From positions 45,552,101 to 45,616,100 of the forward strand of contig NC_087063.1 of the NCBI RefSeq assembly GCF_963678635.1: a stretch of 64,000 bases of DNA. The letters are read 5' to 3'. Positions 48,890 to 58,621 of the stretch are shown piece by piece. Under the pieces are notes generated by a model. The model was not told the DNA's origin. It saw nothing but the letters and a program-made list of their open reading frames with translations, and made no database searches. Source of the DNA: Symsagittifera roscoffensis. Lineage: Eukaryota > Xenacoelomorpha > Acoela > Convolutidae. How positions within the stretch are numbered: the first letter of the stretch is position 1; each line of letters opens with the position of its first letter. A program made the translations under genes and the position numbers.

Positions 48890-51800
48890 TGGAGATTCTT
48901 TTTCCGGGGAGTAGTCTCCTCTAAGCATTTTTTCACTCTAATTAACGGGCGAAGAGCTTCTCCCCTTTATACCGTGTAATAGCGGGGACACCAAGACACG
49001 ATATGATCCACAATCCCGAAAGAGTCATGTTGGTGGTTAGACTAAACCGGCCAATCAAAGGATTACGCAACTTCCCGCTTAATTTCTGCTCTTTTTGGTT
49101 CTCCTTTTACAATTCTAGCTAGTTCAGCGAATCGTGAGCACAACCAGTAAATTCTCAATCGCAAAGGAAGTAAAACAATTTACAGTGCCCTTAACGAACT
49201 AACTACTATTTAGCAACTTCTATATTGAAGCCCGCGTCCCGTTCCGTTCAATCGCTCATCAGATTTCGGTTGGCTCGATTCAAAACTCGCCTACTCTAGC
49301 AGAGCAACTCACTCACACAACTATTTCAACCCGGTACTAAACTCGGGCTCCAGCGCAACTCGCTCGCACAACTATTTCAACCCGTTACTGAACTCGGGTT
49401 CCAGAGCAACTCGCTCACTATCAATAATTGTTCTCTTCTCTGATTGAGAACCAACTACTCTTAATAGTAGCCAACATTGTTCTGACTCTTAGAGGCACTC
49501 CGGTACCCTCCAATTCCTTATCTTTCTTTACACTTAGTTTTAGTTAAGTCACGCCATTCCCTATCAGTCCTGACATCCGCTTAAATCACCCGTCCACATA
49601 TGCTTAAGACTATATCCCTCCCCCTGTCAACTCTGTCACGTGCCAACTGCCTTTTCTTTTATCATTCTTTTCACACTTATTAAATACTCGGTATGCGTTA
49701 GCTGTCACAATTTGACCAAGCAAACAAATGTCATACGATTCTAATCAACCAATTCCTGAATTCTGTGAACTTCAGCTCTCGAGTTCAACTCAACCTCCAA
49801 ACTATGCTATGTTTACTCAGTAATCCTCCCAAGGTTCAATTATCCCGTTAACGTTCCCACCTCCCAAGGGTAGGGGGAGACCCTTTTCATGGGTAGCTGA
49901 TTCATGCCAAGCATTTAAAATTTTGATCTGTACTCTATTCCAATCCCGACCTTCTAGCTATCAGGGGAACGTAGTTCGTCTCTTAGGGGTCAAATCAAAC
50001 CAAAAATCCACCTCCGGGAAGCCAAGTAAAATCCGCGTCCATTCAAACTATTTGGGAAACTTAACTCTCATGCCGCGGTCCTATTACTATCAATTTCTTC
50101 TGGGACTACTTTTCTTTAGTCTAGTTGAATTGCTATTAATAGAACACTCGCCAAGCTAAACTGAACTGAATGTTTGGTAAGTTCACTTTAAATTAAATCC
50201 TCTATTCCATGGTTGCCATGTAAAAGCTATATCTTTATCAGCTTCTGCTCTAGTTCCCAATATATAAGTTTTCCCCCCAATTTTTAGCAAGGTGACTCAT
50301 TCTCATCTCCAGGGGTTGGGCTAGGAAATACGCCACTTTCCGGTGTTAACCTTGGAGCTTTCCATGAAATTTTGGGGTCAAAAAGCCCAAAGGTCAATTT
50401 AGGGTCACCCAGGGGTCAACCGTGGTCAAACTTCCATATTTGGGTTCAAAATCTCATGGGGGTCCTAACTACCAAGTTTCATTCATATCGCATTAATACT
50501 TCCAAAGTTATCCCATTTCAAGGGTCCATTATCACTTTTCCCGGGAAAAAGGCTTTTAACACCTGAAGGAGTTGCCGGAGGGGTTTCAATCACAAGGAGT
50601 CTTTTTCGGGAATGAGTTGTAGTATCTGATGCCGCCATAAAATCGGTATGCCCTCGCTTATTATTTTGCGTAAATTGCCTATTTCCGGTCTAAGGGGGTG
50701 TTTTTCCAAGTGCTAATAGCTTCCGTTCCAACCTCTCGAGTTCAACTCAACCTCCAAACTATGCTATGTTTACTCAGTAATCCTCCCAAGGTTCAATTAT
50801 CCCGTTAACGTTCCCACCTCCCAAGGGTAGGGGGAGACCCTTTTCATGGGTAGCTGATTCATGCCAAGCATTTAAAATTTTGATCTGTACTCTATTCCAA
50901 TCCCGACCTTCTAGCTATCAGGGGAACGTAGTTCGTCTCTTAGGGGTCAAATCAAACCAAAAATCCACCTCCGGGAAGCCAAGTAAAATCCGCGTCCATT
51001 CAAACTATTTGGGAAACTTAACTCTCATGCCGCGGTCCTATTACTATCAATTTCTTCTGGGACTACTTTTCTTTAGTCTAGTTGAATTGCTATTAATAGA
51101 ACACTCGCCAAGCTAAACTGAACTGAATGTTTGGTAAGTTCACTTTAAATTAAATCCTCTATTCCATGGTTGCCATGTAAAAGCTATATCTTTATCAGCT
51201 TCTGCTCTAGTTCCCAATATATAAGTTTTCCCCCCAATTTTTAGCAAGGTGACTCATTCTCATCTCCAGGGGTTGGGCTAGGAAATACGCCACTTTCCGG
51301 TGTTAACCTTGGAGCTTTCCATGAAATTTTGGGGTCAAAAAGCCCAAAGGTCAACTTAGGGTCACCCAGGGGTCAACCGTGGTCAAACTTCCATATTTGG
51401 GTTCAGAATCTCATGGGGGTCCTAACTACCAAGTTTCATTCATATCGCATTAATACTTCCAAAGTTATCCCATTTCAAGGGTCCATTATCACTTTTCCCG
51501 GGAAAAAGGCTTTTAACACCTGAAGGAGTTGCCGGAGGGGTTTCAATCACAAGGAGTCTTTTTCGGGAATGAGTTGTAGTATCTGATGCCGCCATAAAAT
51601 CGGTATGCCCTCGCTTATTATTTTGCGTAAATTGCCTATTTCCGGTCTAAGGGGGTGTTTTTCCAAGTGCTAATAGCTTCCGTTCCAACCGCCGGATTTG
51701 GTTAAAATTAAAATACAAGATGTATTTTGCCACTACCTATCATCCCTCCAAGTTTCAGCTCCCTATATTCATTGGAGGCCGAGAAACGACTTCCGGAAGT

Positions 51801-52252
51801 TACGGGTGGGTTTGTTTACTTTGTGCATAAAACCGGATGTGGGGGTCTTAGGGGTCTGGGGTCTGCTTCCCTTAACTAGGCCTTCAACATACTAGAATTT
51901 GAGCCCAATACCGCCGCTATTTTCCGAGTTCTGTTAGGGCCATTTACACTTCCGGAGACCGTTATCACTTGCCCCTAAGGGTCTGACGGCTCCCAATTTT
52001 TGCATGCCCGGGTCAAATCATCTCTAGTATCGCTCCTCTGATTGCCATAACATTAGCTTTCTTTGTTCCGATTTGGGGCGGGTTCGCCGATTTTGTCAAA
52101 TTTTGTTTTCTGGCATAGGAGGGACGATATCTTCGAAGACTGAACTATTTCGAACTTTACCCTTTGTTTGCTCTACTGCTTAACCTAATGACTAATCAAT
52201 CTTACGCTCAGGTTACTATAGCATGTAATACAGTAGAATTACCAATTCTACA
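48890..52252 (-). repeat. Long LTR, right copy (3.36 kb, with internal duplication)
   Basis: The 5' LTR in the element's orientation. It is longer than its partner mainly because a 957-bp segment is present twice (49776-50732 and 50733-51689), plus about 95 bp missing from the other LTR. Many substitutions from 41983-44268 indicate an older insertion than the 18-kb element. Confidence 0.9.
49776..51689. repeat. 957-bp tandem duplication inside the LTR
   Basis: Both units start 'ctctcgagttcaactcaacc' and end 'gcttccgttccaac'. I noticed only two base differences (near 50397/51354 and 50446/51403), so the duplication is much younger than the LTR pair, or is an assembly artefact. Confidence 0.9.
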
Positions 52253-52307
52253 GTTTGTAATATAATTCTAAAATCAAAGTTTTCGTTTCAGCTTCATTTC
52301 GTTTCAG

Positions 52308-52597
52308 CTTCAGGGATTTTTCAAGCAGCTATGAACATGAACAGCATCTGGTTTTTGAGCGTAACATACGTTTAGAGTGTTATTTTGCAACAATATGCTT
52401 GGGCGATGAATAAGCAGTGGTTTAATGTTTGTTCCATTGGCAGCTTTGCCTCGTTTGGCAGCTACATAGTGATGTACAATGAGATCCGGAAGACTACCAG
52501 TCGTCTGGTGTTCATCTTCGTCACCCTCCTCCTCGGATTCTCCAACGAGTTCCTCGTATTCTTCGGTGGACTAAAGTAAAACGAGGACGAGCAACTG
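52308..52597 (+). pseudogene. TRPA-like exon, S3-S4-S5, with TAG and TAA
   Basis: Acceptor 'tttcgtttcag', entering in phase 1 to match the exon ending at 41906; donor 'caactg|gtatgt', phase 0. It reads SGIFQAAMNMNSIWFLSVTY, then TAG at 52373-52375, then QQYAWAMNKQWFNVC, GSYIVMYNEIRKTTSRLV and FIFVTLLLGFSNEFLVFF. This matches the TRPA1 order: a YxWMN motif, a helix, 'L-x-x-I-x-K-T', then S5. A second stop, TAA 52577-52579, precedes NEDEQL. Using 'ttag' at 52374 as acceptor and 'aaa|gtaaaa' as donor would remove both stops but spoil the phases. Confidence 0.68.
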
Positions 52598-52889
52598 GTA
52601 TGTATATGCAAGCAGATGTTGGACTACAATTTGGTTAGAACGCAAAAACAGTTCAAATCTGCGCTTGTAGGGGTGGTTGTGTTTTGCTTTCGAGCCCACA
52701 AAGTGAATAATGTCCATTTTACCAAAACAAGGATCATTTGTTCGCTGTGCAAGCAACACAGGATGTTCTAGCCGCATTAACTATATCCCGACCTCAGAAA
52801 CTGGGGTTCATCTTTTTTTTTCAGTTTTTTTTTGGCTCAAAAAACTTGTGGTGGAATCTATTCTAGTCCATTCTTACGCGTAAGTTAAT

Positions 52890-53800
52890 TGGAACCAGAT
52901 CCAAACTATAAATTATTATTGGTTATAATTTAGATATTTTATCCCTATAAAATATTAAAGACTAACCAATCACACTCCATCAAACTAACTTACTCCATCA
53001 AACTAACGACCCACTTATTTGTAAGTGCTGAAATTACTTGTAATTTCGGCACCAGAGCAATTTGAATTTAACTTACAACTTAGTTGCTTTCTCCAAGAGA
53101 CCGACTCGTAACAAAACCAGTATACTCTAGATCTATTGAGACTAACAGATATAAGAGTGAGATTAAGATCGGTATTAGACTAAGAAGTTGCACGAATCTA
53201 TCCGGCCGAAAGTAAGATAGCGTGACGAGCAGACTGTGTACCCTATCCGAAAATACTCTATGAGTTAACCTCGAGGACTTAAGTCATCTGGTGCGACCAT
53301 AAGTCTCGAATAAAGACCTTAATAGCTTAGAATTAACCAAAAATAGATTGGAAAATAGACAAAACATTTTCAAAATGTTACACGACAATAACTTAATTGA
53401 AATGTCTCTACGACTCAATAGATCTGAGCCGCTATTCCGCACAATACGAGAACTACCCGGTATTGGAAAAAGACCTCGGACAAGAGACGACATACGACTA
53501 CATAGAAACTTACCATTTAGTTTCATGGTTGTACGGCAAAAGCCAACACAAACTTTTATATTTAGAATCTTATTAGCAATGAATTTAGTTTTTCATTTGC
53601 AAACATAAAATCCTTGATGGAAGTCTTCGATGATTATTTTAGGCGCTAAAAAAATTTCTATTGTACAATAACGATTGATAAAAACACCTCAAATTGTTCC
53701 CTCAACTTCTGCAGTATTAAATAAAACATATTTGAAAATATACCCTATCTGAAATTACTCTATGAGTTGACCTCCCATCTTAACTCATAATCTAAGATAC
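52890..53800 (+). mobile_element. Gypsy-related LTR fragment with intact ORF0, + strand
   Basis: The LTR starts TGGAACCAGATCC at 52890 and runs to about 53284. The primer-binding site TGGTGCGACCATAAG and the ORF0 homologue at 53348-53608 follow. A further piece resembling the LTR's end ('accctatctgaaattactct', 53745-53780) closes the fragment. No gag or pol. It is oriented like the TRPA gene, opposite to the other copies. Confidence 0.8.
53348..53608 (+). CDS. ORF0 homologue (86 aa) beside the + strand LTR
   Basis: Shares NLIEMSLRLNRSEP, RTIRELPGIGKRPRTRDDIR, VRQKPTQTFIFRILLAMNL and HLQT with the ORF at 37339-37572. Most differences are conservative (S/G/F for neighbours), and the frame and stop are kept. 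The N-terminal extension MENRQNIFK is also open upstream here. Confidence 0.6.
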   Translation: MENRQNIFKMLHDNNLIEMSLRLNRSEPLFRTIRELPGIGKRPRTRDDIRLHRNLPFSFMVVRQKPTQTFIFRILLAMNLVFHLQT

Positions 53801-54425
53801 GGAAAAGTTTAGCCCAGTTTTTCTTGTCAATTGGAGAGTTTTCATGAAACATCTATTTGGAATTGGAGTCACGGTTCAAAGTACTTCAATCTGATATATC
53901 TCTCGACCTCATTGAGTTCAGGTGTTTGTGGTAACTAACTCTATATGGAAAAAGAACTTAGTGGTCGGAGCAACGAATAGCCAACATATCATTTCAACGG
54001 TGGCGTCCCTCATGCTTCAAGGACCGAATGCTTGAAATTTATTTAAGCTTACTTTCAGCCAATCAGAATTGAGTATTCAAAATCTCAAAGTAAATCGCCA
54101 AAAATCTCAAAGTAACAAAATAAATTCAGGCCATTAGTGTTAATATTAACCAATTAGATAATAAGCAGATGAGTTTTTCAGACTGAAAAATTTTTATGAA
54201 CTTGAACTCATAAATTTTGATGTTTATCTGAATAGTATTGTAGTTGTAACCCGCAATTTGTAACATTTTTGATTATTTTCCACTGATTTACAACATTTTC
54301 TGTTAATAATGACTTCGATTTTGTGAGAAAGGCATTTAGCCAATAGGAACATTTAGCGATTTTGATTGGTTGAAACTTTTCAAGCATTCGGTCCTTCAAG
54401 CATGAGAACCCTCCCCCATTTCAAC
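53801..54425. other. Intron DNA, no supported feature
   Basis: AT-rich. It contains a repeated pair of phrases 'tcaagcattcggtcctt' and 'caaggaccgaatgcttga' (about 54019 and 54378) in inverted orientation, possibly ends of an unrecognised inverted-repeat element of about 380 bp. Confidence 0.4.
54012..54400. repeat. Inverted-repeat element, unclassified
   Basis: The left end reads 'catgcttcaaggaccgaatgcttgaaa' and the right end 'tttcaagcattcggtccttcaagcatg'. These are near-perfect complements over about 25 bases, about 380 bp apart. The interior is AT-rich with no ORF of note. It is compatible with a foldback or MITE-type element; the flanks 'cgtccct' and 'agaaccct' give no clear target duplication. 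Confidence 0.65.
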
Positions 54426-54755
54426 CAGGGGCGGATCTAGCATTTTCTCGAAAAGAGGGGGAGCGGATATTCAAAAAATGTTGTGAAAACTTTGTCGTTG
54501 ACTAAACTGATTTCCGATTTCTCCCAGAGCACTACAAAGACCCTCTTTTGGCCTAATTTTTTGCCCCGCAGCCGAAATTTGGAAAAAAACAGGCCAAAAA
54601 AGAATTTCTAGTCTTTTTTTTGGAAAATTTTGTCCAAAAAAATGCGTTTTTCGGCGCGCGCTTCCCAATCTAATTTAGTAAATAGAACCTGTCAGCCAAA
54701 ACTGGATATCTCAAAATATGAGAAAAGGGGACCCCACCTCCTAAATCCACTACTG
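54426..54755 (-). repeat. hAT-like MITE, copy E
   Basis: Starts CAGGGGCGGATCTAG and ends CTAAATCCACTACTG, with the family blocks 'tcggcgcgcgct' and 'ggggaccccacc'. Flanking octamers do not match clearly, so the target duplication has decayed. It sits in the TRPA intron before the pore exon. Confidence 0.75.
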
Positions 54756-54873
54756 TTTACATTGCAACCCATAGGTAGAATAATGATAATCAAAATCGCC
54801 ATAATTATAATTATAATAACCATAAATCTTGATAAAAAAGTACTAGCTATCCTAAAAAGTCGCAGGACTTCAG

Positions 54874-55005
54874 AGGAGCCCCAGTTTCTCCAGTTTTCCG
54901 GCGGCTTTGAGCAAGACAGCGACGAGCATGATGCTGGTAGAGATAGACATGAGTTTGACTTTGATACGCAACTACGAAGCAGGCGTACTGACCTGGTTTG
55001 ACCTT

Positions 55006-55006
<1 letters not shown>
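54874..55006 (+). CDS. TRPA-like pore exon
   Basis: Acceptor 'ggacttcag', phase 0, matching the exon before. It reads RSPSFSSFPAALSKTATSMM then LVEIDMSLTLIRNYEAGV. This aligns with the pore helix and filter of TRPA channels ('F-S-x-I-P-x-S-L-L-R-T-F-S-M-M-L-G-x'). Here the filter reads L-V-E, with valine in place of the conserved glycine and E for the usual acidic residue. The donor 'ccttg|gtatat' is the first repeat of the (TA)n tract that follows. It leaves in phase 1, so another exon must lie between this one and 55751. Confidence 0.65.

Positions 55007-55007
<1 letters not shown>

Positions 55008-55078
<71 letters not shown>
55008..55078. repeat. (TA)n microsatellite
   Basis: About 35 TA repeats directly abut, and overlap, the presumed donor site of the pore exon, then degrade into 'tgtatgtatgtatata'. 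Confidence 0.97.
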
Positions 55079-55081
<3 letters not shown>

Positions 55082-55750
55082 CATGTATGTATGTATATAT
55101 GTATATATATTAGTAGGAACTCTTAATACGGGAAGTTTTCAATCCATTTGTTGTATCATTACTTTTGGTAGTGTGATTAAAGACAAAAGCTGTGAATTTG
55201 AGATTGAGAAAGCAAGCAATTTGGCTGCAATTTTTTAAATATTTTGGATTTTGCTCACAATTTTCGAACTAAAAACAAATAAAGTTCGGACACGGGTCGA
55301 GAATACCCGGGTGGAGGTTTGCGATTTATGTTTTGACCGAGGCGGATAGAACACATGTCAGAGTTCGTAATGCGACAACTCGCAAGAAAATACAACTTGC
55401 AATAAAAGACAACGCGCATTAAAAAACAGCTCGCAATATGCTCACCGAGGCAGTCGCGCCAACGTGTGGTAGGACTTTATACTAAATTTAGAGGCAGTTA
55501 TCGCCGCGTAGGGCGCCCACCAGCGACCTTAAACGGAGAATGCAAAGCTTCCAATTAGCTTCAAAAACTTGCGAGTTGTCGCTTTTCTTAAATTTTGCGA
55601 GTTGTCATTTGTTGCGAGCTGACTTTTCTTGCGAGTTGTCACGGTACAGTCAGTGTTCGACCAACACCCAACGTCGAGAATGTCCTATAGTGGAACTCAA
55701 AGTCGAACCATAAATTCGAGTCGAAACATTAAGTCACTTTTAAACTACAG
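55079..55750. other. Region where the S6 exon should lie; none found
   Basis: Phase and homology require an exon for S6 between 55006 and 55751, but no hydrophobic 20-residue opening with splice sites is seen. The part at 55380-55640 has several 'ttgcgagttgtc' phrases in both orientations ('gacaactcgcaa'), an unclassified repeat that may have replaced the exon. Confidence 0.4.
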
Positions 55751-55819
55751 ATCGGGTTGGCAGTCGGTGACATTGCTCAGCTGACACGGGACTCCAAAGT
55801 GAAAAGCATCCAGATGAAG
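55751..55819 (+). CDS. TRPA-like exon after S6 (TRP-box-like start)
   Basis: Acceptor 'aaactacag', donor 'atgaag|gtaata', phase 0 on both sides. It encodes IGLAVGDIAQLTRDSKVK then SIQMK. IGLAVGDI is a hallmark of TRPA1 proteins just after S6, and was the key to naming the locus. No lesions. Confidence 0.88.
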
Positions 55820-55894
55820 GTAATAAAACTTATCAGTTAGCTCATTTCTTCATTAACGGAACCATTTTGAGTAAGAGCCGGGATTTGTTTTTAG

Positions 55895-56008
55895 GTTGAC
55901 CTGTTTCTGCAGCTGGAGCCCCATCTCATCCGGTGGGGTCTCAGAAGGTTCACTATCACACCGGACCATAAGATTGTCTACCCTGTAGAACTAACTTGCG
56001 AACTAAAA
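55895..56008 (+). CDS. TRPA-like C-terminal exon
   Basis: Acceptor 'tttttag', donor 'ctaaaa|gtaagt', phase 0 on both sides. It encodes VDLFLQLEPHLIRWGLRRFT then HKIVYPVELTCELK, matching the TRPA1 segment 'x-Q-V-x-L-H-x-x-L-E-x-x-L-P-x-W-x-x-R-x' and 'I-x-Y-P'. The intact donor shows that at least one more exon should follow; none is recognised before the window ends. Confidence 0.85.
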
Positions 56009-56957
56009 GTAAGTATTTTTTGTTCGTTTCGACACTTCTTAGATTTCAGTTGAGTTTTCCTAAAAATGAGCGACAAAATTTGTTTTCCGCGCTATCCAAG
56101 AACATCAAATAACAATGATGGAAAAAATTTGAGAAAATATGCTAGAAAATGATACTTAAAGTGAAAAACTTTTGGGCGTGGTTGACCAATGGCTGTCGTA
56201 AAATAACCCAATAAACTATCATATTACAGCCCTTTCAGTCATAATTTGATTTTATGCAGGATTGACAAAATTCATCAAATTGATGCTTTTCTTTTCTGAA
56301 ATAGTCAAAATTTAAGCTAGAGGTGTTTGCTAGTTTTTGCGCTACTTGCGCAACAATCGGCTATTCTTGTTTTTTCATCCCTGAAACTGGGGAGGAGCAT
56401 TGTCTTCGGGTGTGCTTTAGTTTTTTCTGCTTTTAAAAAATTTTTCTCAAAACAAAATCAGGGACCACAAATATTCATCGCACTGGAGTGAGTGTTATGG
56501 CATATTAAAGTTCTTTCAGTTTCAGTCGTGGTTCGGAAGATTTTTAAAAATTTCCGGCAAAAAATTTCCCGATAATTTTTTTTATTTTTAGTCTACACCT
56601 GTGCGCTCAATCTCCGTAAACTAAAAACAACGGCTCGGCAAATAATGTTTTAACTCGTATTCTCGGCAATACGGACAGTCATCGTCATTAATTTATAAAT
56701 AAGCCAAAAACTCACATAACTCATGCTCATAATTTAAACAATACTCAGCTTCAATAAACAAATTGGCGCAAGCTAGCCACAAGAACCGGTCGGTAAGGTC
56801 CTTGAGACAAATTGCTCTTTTTGGCGGTCATTCTTAATCAAGGCTGAACTGAATTAAAGCAAAAAGACGGTTAGAATAGTTTTAGAGGGGGGGTTCGAAT
56901 CTGGTTACGGAGCGTCCCATCAAGTTCGGGGCATATTTGAGTTCTAGAAAGGAAATG
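56009..56957. other. Non-coding DNA downstream of the last TRPA exon seen
   Basis: AT-rich, with no exon or recognised element. Confidence 0.4.
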
Positions 56958-57027
56958 ACCTAGGCTGGATTCGAACCGGCGCCGAACTCGCCGGGACGCA
57001 CCCTGTATACGCTCGGCTACTGTCCCT
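56880..57027 (-). repeat. tRNA-derived SINE-like fragment
   Basis: On the minus strand, from 57027, it reads GGGACAGTAGCCGAGCG with an A-box-like TAGCCGAGCG, then a B box GGTTCGAATCC about 40 bases on. It cannot fold as a tRNA: there is no pairing acceptor arm after the B box. A second B-box-like GGTTCGAATCT lies in the other orientation at about 56889. It is probably a decayed SINE or tRNA relic. Confidence 0.4.
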
Positions 57028-57120
57028 ACATGCATTTACATTTTGGTTCAATTTTTACTCTCGCTTACATTTGCGCTGCAACATCCTCCACCCCTAAGCA
57101 AGGAAGAACGGGAGCGAGCT

Positions 57121-57897
57121 TTACGGTCGGCGGGTCAGTTTGCTCGTAACGGTCTTTGTGTCGGCGGATCTCGCGCATCCGTCCTTGCCGTAGTGCAGTC
57201 TAATGATACGTGCAGGCGGATAATGTTCACGTAGAGTATCAGGCTTTATGACCCAAACCAAGTCACCGGCTTTCAACTTAAGGTCTGATTGGTTGTGGCA
57301 CTTTGCCCTCCTATTGAGGGAAGGAACGAATTCCCGCATCCATCGTGTCCATATTGCGTTAGCGTATGATTGCGCTCTGGCGAACCGCGTCTTATGGTCG
57401 AAGTTATCTTCGAAACTTAGCGACGGAAAACTCGCTGCTTGTTGACCAAGGACAAAATGATTCGGGGTCAACGCCTCTAGATCTAGCGGATTGGAATTAA
57501 CGGCTGCTATCGGTCTAGCGTTAAGTGATTGCTCAACAAGGCACAGGGTGGTTCTTAAAACCTCCTCAGTTACTCTTCTGTTGCCTAGGATTTCATACAA
57601 AACACGCTTGACACTCCAAACTAATCGCTCCCAGAAGCCACCATGGTGCGGTGCGCTGGGCGGATTGAATATCCACTTGATTCCTTTCTGGACAAAAACA
57701 GTGGGTTCGAGCTTGTTCCAACTCTCAACGCAAGCTAAAAGCTCTTTCTGAGCGCCAACAAAGTTCGTGCCGTTGTCGGACATGATGGTAGTCGGAGTAC
57801 TGCGACGTGCAATAAATCTCTCCACGACCATAACACAAGAGCTTGTGTCGAGAGAGGGGACCAATTCAACGTGCATCGCTCTAATGGATGGTGACAC
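57121..57897 (-). pseudogene. pol: BEL/Pao integrase core and C-terminal domain
   Basis: The integrase core has IMSDNGTNFVGAQKELL (second D) and APHHGGFWERLVWSVKRVL (catalytic E), as in BEL integrases. The C-terminal domain runs LTPNHFVLGQ, FVPSLNRRAKCHNQSDLK, AGDLVWVIKPDT and HYPPARIIRLHYGKDG, matching the usual DUF5641 pattern. The first catalytic D lies in the preceding shifted frame (VDYFGP). This piece is open to the end. Confidence 0.85.
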
Positions 57898-58407
57898 AGG
57901 TGAACAAAAAACCCCACCTCTTTTCCGTACTTCTCCGGATCGTAACTAGGAACGGCCCAAAGTAGTCGACACCTGTGTTAGAGAAAGGAAGTTGCTTGTA
58001 ACCCAGCCTTTCAATGGGCAGGTCAGCCATCATATGAGTTACGGTTTGCGCCTTGCGTTTTCGGCACGCAACGCAATTATTTTCATTGTTTAGCAGCAAC
58101 CATCGCGAATTTAACTCAGTGTATTTCAAATTAACTACGGCACGCATGTAATCCAAGGACTAACCAAGCGCCTGATGCGCCCAGTTGAGCGAAGGATGCC
58201 AGCTGGTCCAATAAACGGCGAATACTTGGCGATCCGACTATTCCTCGTGATAACTTTACCGGATCCTAATAGTTTTAGATCACTAGTGAATGTCTCACCC
58301 TGGGACAGGTAAATGAGCTTCTCTTCAGCAATGTCCATTTCACACGGGTCGGTAATTTCTAATCTACTCGAACGGAAATGCTTATGGGTTGGCAGCCATC
58401 TTAACAA
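57881..58407 (-). pseudogene. pol: BEL/Pao integrase N-terminal zinc region, two frames
   Basis: The frame at 58156-57881 has NENNCVACRKRKAQTVTHMM, ADLPIERLGYKQLPF and NTGVDYFGPF, the zinc-binding CxxC and the first catalytic D. The frame at 58407-58135 holds the spacer after RNase H. The two overlap and are separated by a frameshift near 58140. Confidence 0.7.
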
Positions 58408-58621
58408 AAATGCTACTGTGCGTTTGTATTTTACAATGGAATTGAATCTCTCCCATTTTCCGAATGGAAGATTTTTCTGTCAAAACATCGACGACGGAAT
58501 TTGAAGAAATTTACAGGCAAATGTGGATATCACATGAAGGTCCTTTGAGTCTTATTTTATCAATAACCCTTGTATCGGGCTTGAACGGGACGATAATGGG
58601 ACGATGATCAAAAACGCTGGA

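Larger units (their letters stand above)
41983..52252 (-). mobile_element. 10.3-kb LTR element with retropepsin-like ORF array, no RT or integrase
   Basis: Direct repeats at 41983-44268 and 48890-52252 begin TGTAGATTC (or TGGAGATTC) and end TTCTACA. Flanks are GTTCG and GTTTG, a 5-bp target duplication with one change. On the minus strand a primer-binding site (TGGCGCTCCTGGA) follows the right LTR and a purine tract (AGAAGGGAAGAC) precedes the left LTR, so the structure is that of an LTR retrotransposon. The 4.6-kb internal region has higher GC than its surroundings. It holds minus-strand ORFs with repeated retropepsin-like patterns, and I find no RT, RNase H or integrase motif. It fills an intron of the TRPA-like gene that is otherwise only about 130 bp. 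Confidence 0.8.
18021..56008 (+). pseudogene. TRPA-like channel gene, disrupted (overall span of visible exons)
   Basis: Exons in the same strand and order encode TRPA1-type parts: ankyrin repeats (18021, 18759, 38262, 38709), the S1-S5 membrane region (41644, 52308), the pore (54874) and the post-S6 IGLAVGD segment (55751, 55895). Most junctions agree in phase. TRPA channels are tetrameric cation channels of the plasma membrane that act in chemical and thermal sensing. Damage includes an acceptor changed to CG (18757), a TGA (18808) with a +1 shift after it, TAA at 38275, 38922 and 52577, TAG at 52373, a +1 shift near 41763 and no visible S6 exon. Introns hold three LTR elements or fragments on the antisense strand. 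Upstream ankyrin exons and the 3' end are not seen. Sequencing or assembly error is an alternative to pseudogenisation. Confidence 0.75.

Noticed and set aside
52374-52576. TRPA exon starting at 'ttag' 52375 and ending at 'aaa|gtaaaa', avoiding both stops
   Set aside because: The ends no longer agree in phase with the exons at 41906 and 54874, and TRPA-like residues outside these limits would be lost. It is kept as an alternative in the exon entry.
38275-52579. TAA reassigned to glutamine in this genome (in-frame TAA at 38275, 38922, 52577, 33112, 33070 and 26731)
   Set aside because: The 1645-codon pol ORF is AT-rich and glutamine-rich yet contains no in-frame TAA, and in-frame TAG and TGA plus frameshifts also occur in the TRPA exons. 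Ordinary nonsense mutation explains the pattern.
56958-57027. Functional tRNA gene
   Set aside because: A and B boxes are present, but no acceptor stem can pair and no CCA-proximal end fits. A SINE or relic is more likely.
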